NCBI GenBank assembly: GCA_963772515.1
Contig: CAVYXC010000002.1
Location: 248,001-312,000 of the forward strand
DNA from: JAFAHD01 sp963772515
GTDB taxonomy: Bacteria; Vulcanimicrobiota; Vulcanimicrobiia; Eremiobacterales; Eremiobacteraceae
Length of the DNA stretch: 64,000 nt
Direction: 5' to 3'
Shown one piece after another: positions 58,656-64,000 of this stretch; positions within the stretch are counted from its first letter, which is position 1; every line of letters begins with the position of its first letter. The position numbers and the translations under genes were made by a program. The notes below the pieces were generated by a model. It did not search any database. It was given only the letters and a program-made list of their open reading frames with translations, and was not told where the DNA came from.

Positions 58656-60356
58656 ATGACGGCCACCACTCGTTATGCGCAGTCGCTTGACGCGCTGGAT
58701 GCGGAGCTGCGAGCGCGTTTCGAACGCGCGGCGGCGCAGGCCGGCGCGCACGGCGGCCCGATGCCCGATGTGGGGCTCGGGCCGGCGCGCGATCCCGCTC
58801 ACGGCGACTTCGCGACCGCGGCTGCGCTCGCCGCGGGCAAGCGTTGGAAGCGCAATCCGCTCGAGATCGCGCAGATGGTCGCCGCAGACGGCACCGCGCG
58901 TATGCCCGGCGTCGCGGCGCTGGAAGTCAAAGCGCCGGGATTCATCAACCTGCGCATGGCGCCGTCGTTCTGGGCAGATGTCGTGCGCGAGGCGCTCGAG
59001 CTCGGGCGCGACTATGGGCGCTCCGACGCACTCGCGCAGCCGGGCCCGATCCTGCTCGAATTCGTCTCCGCCAATCCGACCGGTCCGCTCAACGTCGTCC
59101 AAGGACGCTCGAGCTCGCTCGGCGCCACTCTCGCAGCGATGCTGCGCTTCGCCGGCGCGCACGTGCATACGGAGACCTACGTCAACGATGCCGGCGCGCA
59201 GCTCGACCTGCTCGCCGATTCGCTCTTCGCGCGCTACGCGACGCTGTGCGGCGTTCCCACCCCACTACCCGAAGATGGCTACCTCGGCGAGGACATCATC
59301 GAGATCGCGCAGACATTGCGCGCGCGCGACGGCGACCGCTGGTTGCACGCGCCGGAAACCGAGCGGCGCACCGCGCTGGCGAAATTCGCTCGCGACACCA
59401 TCGTCGCGCAGCAGCGCGAGGACCTCGAACGCTTCGGCGTCGTCTTTGACCGCTGGTTCTCCGAGGCGTCGCTGTACGAGACCGGCAAGGTCGACGAGGT
59501 CGTCGAGTGGCTGCTCGCGCACGGCGTCGCGTACGAAAAAGACGGAGCGGTCTGGCTGCGTTCGACCGATTTCGGCGACGACAAGGATCGCGTGCTGCGG
59601 CGCAGCGACGGCCGCCCGACCTACCTCGCGCCGGACGCCGCATACCACCGCGACAAATTCGAGCGCGGCAACCGCTATCTGATCGACATCTTGGGGCCGG
59701 ATCACCACGGCTACGTCGCGCGCATCAAGGCGGTCGCCGCGGCGCTCGGCCATCCCGGCGAGCTTGAGATCTTGCTCGCGCAACAGGTGACGCTCAAGCG
59801 CGGAACCGAGACCGTCGCGATGAGCAAACGTGCCGGCCAGGTGATCACCCTGCGCGAGGTGGTGGACGAGGTCGGCAAAGACGCGGCGCGGTTCTTCTTC
59901 ATCAATCGCGCGCCCGAATCGCAGCTCATCTTCGACCTCGCGCTTGCGGTCGAACAATCGGCAAGCAACCCGGTCTATTACGTCCAGTACGGCCACGCGC
60001 GCATCGCCTCGATCCTGCGCAAGGCACAACAGACCGGGCGGACCGACGCACTCGAACGCGCGCAAAGCGGCGCCGACGTGGAGCGTTTGGAGCACCTGGC
60101 GGAGATCGCCCTGATTCGCCGTCTGGCTGATTTCGGCCGGACCGTTGCCGAGGCCGCACGCGCCCGCGCGCCCCATCGCCTCGCGGAGTACGCGCGCGAC
60201 GTGGCGACCGATTTCCACAGCTTCTATACCGAGTGCGTGGTGCTTGGCGACGACGATGCGCTCGCCAGCGCGCGTCTCTCACTCTGCATGGCGAGCAAGA
60301 CCGTACTCGCAAACGCGCTAGCGCTGCTGGGGGTCTCGGCTCCGGATACTATGTGA
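58656..60356 (+). CDS. argS: Arginyl-tRNA synthetase (HIGH motif replaced)
   Basis: A 566-residue class I synthetase. The N-terminal Add-1 domain, catalytic domain and C-terminal anticodon-binding domain are all present (YVNDAGAQ, YLAPDAAYHRDKF, MSKRAG, ARFFFINR). The HIGH signature in SANPTGPLHIGHGRG of other ArgRS is SANPTGPLNVVQGRS here, so both histidines are replaced, while MSKRAG stands in for KMSKS. Family length and active-site context support function. ATG 58656 is the likely start. Confidence 0.95.
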   Translation: MTATTRYAQSLDALDAELRARFERAAAQAGAHGGPMPDVGLGPARDPAHGDFATAAALAAGKRWKRNPLEIAQMVAADGTARMPGVAALEVKAPGFINLRMAPSFWADVVREALELGRDYGRSDALAQPGPILLEFVSANPTGPLNVVQGRSSSLGATLAAMLRFAGAHVHTETYVNDAGAQLDLLADSLFARYATLCGVPTPLPEDGYLGEDIIEIAQTLRARDGDRWLHAPETERRTALAKFARDTIVAQQREDLERFGVVFDRWFSEASLYETGKVDEVVEWLLAHGVAYEKDGAVWLRSTDFGDDKDRVLRRSDGRPTYLAPDAAYHRDKFERGNRYLIDILGPDHHGYVARIKAVAAALGHPGELEILLAQQVTLKRGTETVAMSKRAGQVITLREVVDEVGKDAARFFFINRAPESQLIFDLALAVEQSASNPVYYVQYGHARIASILRKAQQTGRTDALERAQSGADVERLEHLAEIALIRRLADFGRTVAEAARARAPHRLAEYARDVATDFHSFYTECVVLGDDDALASARLSLCMASKTVLANALALLGVSAPDTM

Positions 60357-60364
60357 GCGCGCTG

Positions 60365-61525
60365 TCAGGCGGTCGGCGAGACGGCTGAGCGCACGGGGAC
60401 GGTCGGCTGCCCCGCGAGAACCTCGGTGGCCGGAGCGCCGGCCTCGGTCGGAATCACCACTGTCCTGCCGGTCAGCCAGGGGTGCAGCCACAACGTCCAG
60501 ATCACCTTGAAGAGCGCCGCAGCCGGGATGGCCAGCAGCAATCCAAAGAGCCCGAACAGTTCGCCGCCGGCAAACACCGCGAAGATGATCGCGATCGGCG
60601 ACACGCCTACGCTGTCGCCCATGATCTTCGGCACTAGGAAGTCCGTGATCTTGCTCGCGCCCATGATGATCAGCGCGACGACGATGCCGACTTTCCACGA
60701 CGTGAGCGCGCCGAGCAGAAAACCCGCCGTGGAGGCCACGACGACGCCGATGTACGGGATCGCATAGCAAAGGCCGGCGATGACCGACAGGAGCAATGCG
60801 AAGGGTGAACGGATCACGAGCAGGGCGACATAGGTCAGCGCGAACGCGATCGCCACGAGGATGAGCTGGCCGACGATGAAACCGCCGACGACTCGGCCGA
60901 CCTCGCGCGCGAAATACCGGGCTTGCGGTTGCAGCCGGTCCGGGAATAGGCTTTGGAACGAGTTGCGGATCGCGTCGCTGTTGGCGAGCAAGAAGTACGA
61001 CAGCACCACGCCGAAGATCAGCACGACGAGCGCGCCGCCGATCCCGACAAGCACCGCGCTGATCGAGCCGAGCGCTCCCTCGAGCGAGGTCGAGAGCCGG
61101 CCCATGTTGGTGGCTTCGATCTCCGAGATCTGGTTGGTGGCTACGAGCGAGCCGAAATGATGTTTGAGCCACAGCTGCAGCGCGTCGATGAAACCGCGCG
61201 CCAGATCGATGTAGGCCGGCGTGTTGGCGAAAACAACTTGGAACTGATCGAGCGTGGCCGGTATGATCAGCAGGAAGAACACGGCTGCGACCAGCGTGAG
61301 CGCTGCGTAGACGACGACGATCGCTACGGCTCGGGGCATCCGGTGCGAGAGGCGGCGCACGATCGGGTTGAGCCCGTACGCGATGAGGATCGCGACGACG
61401 AACACCTCGACGGTCTTGGGGATCAAGCTCAGCACGTACAGCACTATCGCCAGCGACACGGCGATCGCCGCGAAGCGTCCGACGACGCGCCAGTTCACCG
61501 CGTTGCCGCCCTGTGCAGAGATCAT
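60365..61525 (-). CDS. AI-2E family transporter (DUF20-type permease)
   Basis: A 386-residue integral membrane protein with seven to eight hydrophobic segments. IPKTVEVFVVAILIAYGLNP, the P-rich central loop, GGFIVGQLILVAIAF, LCYAIPYIGVVVAS and KITDFLVPKIMG are characteristic of the AI-2E (TqsA-like) family. Members export signalling molecules or act as Na+/H+ antiporters; this one cannot be assigned. Its start overlaps the acetyltransferase stop by four bases. Confidence 0.9.
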   Translation of the reverse strand: MISAQGGNAVNWRVVGRFAAIAVSLAIVLYVLSLIPKTVEVFVVAILIAYGLNPIVRRLSHRMPRAVAIVVVYAALTLVAAVFFLLIIPATLDQFQVVFANTPAYIDLARGFIDALQLWLKHHFGSLVATNQISEIEATNMGRLSTSLEGALGSISAVLVGIGGALVVLIFGVVLSYFLLANSDAIRNSFQSLFPDRLQPQARYFAREVGRVVGGFIVGQLILVAIAFALTYVALLVIRSPFALLLSVIAGLCYAIPYIGVVVASTAGFLLGALTSWKVGIVVALIIMGASKITDFLVPKIMGDSVGVSPIAIIFAVFAGGELFGLFGLLLAIPAAALFKVIWTLWLHPWLTGRTVVIPTEAGAPATEVLAGQPTVPVRSAVSPTA

Positions 61526-62001
61526 CGTGCCGCGGCGCGCACCGGCTTTGTCATCTGCACGCGCTCGTCGAGAAAGCCGGCCTGTTCGTAGAGCGCCTTG
61601 GCGGGCGCATTGGCCTGCGTGACCATCAAGCTAATGTGCGACGCGCCTCGCGCGCGCGCCTCTTCCTCCGCGGCGGCCAGCAGCGCGCGGGCCACGCCGC
61701 TGCGCCGGTGATCGGGCGCCACCGCCATGTAGACGATGAACGCCTGGCGCTGGAGCGTCACGTCGTCGGTGAGCTCGAACAGCAGCATCAAGAAGCCGGC
61801 GGGTTGTCCGTGACGCTCGGCGATGAGCGTCAGCGCATCGCGGCGGTCGGCGCAGAACTCCACCGCGCGCCGAAATGCGGTCGCGGCTGCGTCTGCGCTC
61901 GCGGGGCGGATGGGTGAGAGGCTCGTGCTGGCGCTTTGCATGCCGAGTCCGTCGACGAACTCGCGATCGCTTGCCTTCGCCCGGCGGATCGAGATCGCCA
62001 T
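61522..62001 (-). CDS. GNAT-family N-acetyltransferase
   Basis: A 159-residue GNAT. IRRAKASDREFVDGLG at the N-terminus, VYMAVAPDHRRSGVARALL with the acetyl-CoA loop, and QANAPAKALYEQAGF with the C-terminal catalytic Tyr region are typical. The substrate is unknown. Its ATG overlaps the GGDEF stop by one base (TGATG), and its stop overlaps the AI-2E family gene. Confidence 0.9.
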   Translation of the reverse strand: MAISIRRAKASDREFVDGLGMQSASTSLSPIRPASADAAATAFRRAVEFCADRRDALTLIAERHGQPAGFLMLLFELTDDVTLQRQAFIVYMAVAPDHRRSGVARALLAAAEEEARARGASHISLMVTQANAPAKALYEQAGFLDERVQMTKPVRAAAR

Positions 62002-63401
62002 CAACCGGCGGCGATCGACCGGTTGCGCCCCGCGCGCTTGGCTTCCAGCAAACAGGCATCCGCCGCCGCCAGCAATTGCGCCGGCGTCTGGCGGTTCTCG
62101 TCGAGTCCGGCCACGCCGCACGAGATGGCCGTCGTGATCGTCACGCCGGTCTGGGTGACGTGGCGCATCCGCTCGATCGCCGTGCGTACCCGCTCGGCGA
62201 TCGCCAGCGCGGCGGCGACATCAGTGCCGGGGAGGATCACCGCGAACTCTTCGCCGCCCAGACGCGCGACAAGATCGATGTCGCGCACGGTGCGCATGGC
62301 AAGCGCCGCGATCGCTTTGAGCATGCGGTCGCCTTCGGGGTGGCCGTACCGGTCGTTGACCTCTTTGAAATGGTCGATGTCGAAGATAAAGACGGACAGC
62401 GGCGCGCCGCTCTGGCGCGAACGGGTGATCTCTTCGGCCAAGCGGCGGAACAGATAGCGCCGGTTGTGCGCACCGGTGAGCTCGTCCGTCGCGCCGATCG
62501 AGACGCTCTGCGTGAAGATCTCCGCGTTGTCGAGGCTGCGCCCCGCCATCTCGGCAAGCTGCATCAGGACGCGCAGATCATCGCTGCCCAGCCCTTCGTC
62601 GGAGATGTCGGTGATCGCGATGCAGCCGTGGCCCCTCCCGCTCGCGCCGCTCGAGAGCGGCAGCACGACGAACGGCGGCTCGGGCGTCCGCCCGACGCGC
62701 CCTTGGCGCGGCATCGAGATCAGCGAACCCTTTTCGATAGCGGCGTCGATGAGCGCCGCGTGACGCGTCAGAAACGCTTCGGCAGCGCGCTTGTCGATGT
62801 TCAGCCCGCCCTGGTAGGTCAGCATGCCCTGCTCGACGAGCGCCACGAAGTACGCCCGTGCTTTCATGTTGGTCGCCGCGCCGACCGCGTCGAGCACGCC
62901 TTGTGCCAGCGTCATCGGCTCGATCGAGCTGGCGAGCAGCATGCTCGCGTTGTATAAGAAGGAAAGTTCGAGATTCTTGCGCTGCAGCAGCGTGTTCGCG
63001 GTCTCGAGGCTCGCCACGCGGGCGCGCAACGCACGCACCGTGCCGAGCTCCGCCACGGCTTCGCCGCTCGACAGCAGCGCGCGCTCGGGCGAGATAGCAA
63101 CCGACTCGAGCTGCTCCGTGTAGAAACGCGTGAGCCGTTCGAGCACGTCGAGGAAGCTGTCGGCCAAGCGGAACTGATATGCGACGCTGCCGTCGTGCAT
63201 GACGCGCGCCTGGGCGATGCCCACTCGCGCGAGCGTATCGAGCGCTTCTGCGGTCGCCGCAGCCGACGCGCCCAACATGCGCGCGGTCTCGTCGACCGCC
63301 AACGTGGTCATGGGCTCCGCGACGAACAGCTCGATGGTGCCGGCGAGCAGCCGCTCGGCATCGCCGCGGATGCTGGACGGCGCGTGGTCCCTCTGCGGCA
63401 T
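62001..63401 (-). CDS. Diguanylate cyclase with winged-helix and GAF-like sensor domains
   Basis: A 466-residue protein. Residues about 10-90 form a winged-helix-like region (LAVDETARMLGASAAATAEAL), 90-170 a coiled coil, 170-320 a GAF-like sensor, and 325-466 a GGDEF domain. The active site reads RLGGEEFAVIL, and an allosteric I-site RDID lies exactly five residues upstream, so the enzyme should make c-di-GMP and be product-inhibited. A PilZ receptor is encoded at 15.7 kb. The wHTH resembles IclR-type domains, and an IclR gene lies next to it. Confidence 0.92.
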   Translation of the reverse strand: MPQRDHAPSSIRGDAERLLAGTIELFVAEPMTTLAVDETARMLGASAAATAEALDTLARVGIAQARVMHDGSVAYQFRLADSFLDVLERLTRFYTEQLESVAISPERALLSSGEAVAELGTVRALRARVASLETANTLLQRKNLELSFLYNASMLLASSIEPMTLAQGVLDAVGAATNMKARAYFVALVEQGMLTYQGGLNIDKRAAEAFLTRHAALIDAAIEKGSLISMPRQGRVGRTPEPPFVVLPLSSGASGRGHGCIAITDISDEGLGSDDLRVLMQLAEMAGRSLDNAEIFTQSVSIGATDELTGAHNRRYLFRRLAEEITRSRQSGAPLSVFIFDIDHFKEVNDRYGHPEGDRMLKAIAALAMRTVRDIDLVARLGGEEFAVILPGTDVAAALAIAERVRTAIERMRHVTQTGVTITTAISCGVAGLDENRQTPAQLLAAADACLLEAKRAGRNRSIAAG

Positions 63402-63465
63402 CGCGGATGCCGGATCTTCCGGAATAGCGGTCCCCCTTGTCAGATGGATTGGATCGCGCCCGCGC

Positions 63466-63999
63466 TCAGCGCGAGGCGATGGCTTCAGCCACGTAGCCGA
63501 GGCGGCCTGAAAGCTGTGTGCCGCAGTCGACGACCTCAGTCGCGATGTCGCGGATCTGCTGATCGCCCAGGCGCGTGACCGGTCCGGACACGCTCAAGCT
63601 TGCGACGACCTGGCCGGACCCGTCGCGGACCGGCACGGCAAGGCAACGTACGCCTTCTTCATGCTCTTCGTCGTCAAGCGCGTAGCCTTGCGCGCGGATG
63701 CGCGCGAGCTCCTCGCGGAACGAGCCTGGATCGACGATCGTGTGCGGCGTGAGGCGCGGCATGCCATAGCGGCGCAGCACCCCGTCGGCCGAATCAGGCG
63801 CGCCGAACGCCAGCATGACCTTGCCGCTGCCGGTCGAGTGCGCGGGCACTCGATTGCCGAGCTGCGTGAACATGCGCAGGATCTTCGATGACTGTGCTTG
63901 GTCGATGTAGACGACTTCGCCGTCGTCGAGCACGGCCAGGTTGGCGCTCTCGCCGGTGCGCTCCATCAAGCGCTGCAAGAACGGGCGCGCCTCAAGCCG
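63466..63999 (-). CDS. IclR-family transcriptional regulator (partial, N-terminus beyond window edge)
   Basis: The minus-strand frame is open to the window edge. About 177 residues of the C-terminal effector-binding domain of an IclR regulator remain: FLQRLMERTGESANLAVLDD, GNRVPAHSTGSGKVMLAF, YALDDEEHEEGVRCLAVPV and the Cys in VVDCGTQLS near the end. The DNA-binding domain would lie past base 64000. Ligand unknown. It lies 64 bases upstream of the GGDEF gene on the same strand. Confidence 0.93.
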   Translation of the reverse strand, partial: RLEARPFLQRLMERTGESANLAVLDDGEVVYIDQAQSSKILRMFTQLGNRVPAHSTGSGKVMLAFGAPDSADGVLRRYGMPRLTPHTIVDPGSFREELARIRAQGYALDDEEHEEGVRCLAVPVRDGSGQVVASLSVSGPVTRLGDQQIRDIATEVVDCGTQLSGRLGYVAEAIASR

Positions 64000-64000
64000 C

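Overview
The window is GC-rich bacterial chromosome, densely packed with short or overlapping gene junctions (ATGA, GTGA and TTGA stop/start overlaps are frequent) and many GTG and TTG starts. There are no insertion sequences, phage genes, CRISPR arrays or rRNA genes. The gene set (RsfS, GyrA, L21, L19, TrmD, ArgRS, glycine cleavage, SpeD/SpeE, a Tat component, two signal peptidases) fits a free-living bacterium of a deep, little-cultured high-GC lineage. Candidatus Eremiobacterota or a relative is my best guess, but I cannot prove the phylum from sequence alone.

Region by region. 0-2.8 kb (minus): ribosome silencing factor, YqeK, RimI, TsaB and TsaE. 2.9-12.7 kb (mostly plus): gyrA, thioredoxin, then selenocysteine machinery (selA overlapping selB), an FAD monooxygenase, a cytoplasmic and an exported MsrA, a glutathionyl-hydroquinone reductase-like protein and the selenocysteine tRNA. 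12.7-17 kb: secreted protein, acetyltransferase, exported two-motif aspartic protease, Tim44-like and PilZ proteins. 17-21.7 kb (minus): endonuclease IV, methyltransferase, ScpA/ScpB, a DUF3048 lipoprotein and a Nudix hydrolase. 21.7-28.7 kb (minus): glycine cleavage genes gcvT-gcvH-gcvPA-gcvPB, an exported serpin, and speD-speE. 28.9-34.5 kb: rplU, prp, lytic transglycosylase, TatA, trmD-rplS-lepB and two tandem secreted paralogues. 34.5-41.6 kb: methyltransferase and MFS exporter, then lepB2-rbgA-rnhB-yraN-kinase-TM protein-Usp-LolA-like, a tightly coupled operon. 41.6-45.6 kb (minus): a ribose-type ABC importer. 45.6-56 kb: mixed accessory and housekeeping genes, including three genes with apparent single-base frameshifts. 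56-64 kb: HAD, dprA, rlmH, argS, an AI-2E family permease, a GGDEF protein and an IclR regulator cut by the window edge.

The most notable result is a selenoprotein gene at 53269-53839 that a standard gene caller would break in two. It is a thioredoxin-fold protein whose in-frame UGA forms a Sec-Gly-Gly-Cys redox motif. Immediately after the UGA is a two-stem hairpin with a GU-containing apical loop, a good match to a bacterial SECIS element. With selA, selB and tRNA-Sec also in the window, most of the decoding machinery and one client are visible together; selD is not here. The gene also carries an apparent one-base insertion. comM and panE nearby carry similar lesions, so base-calling errors or recent decay must be separated experimentally.
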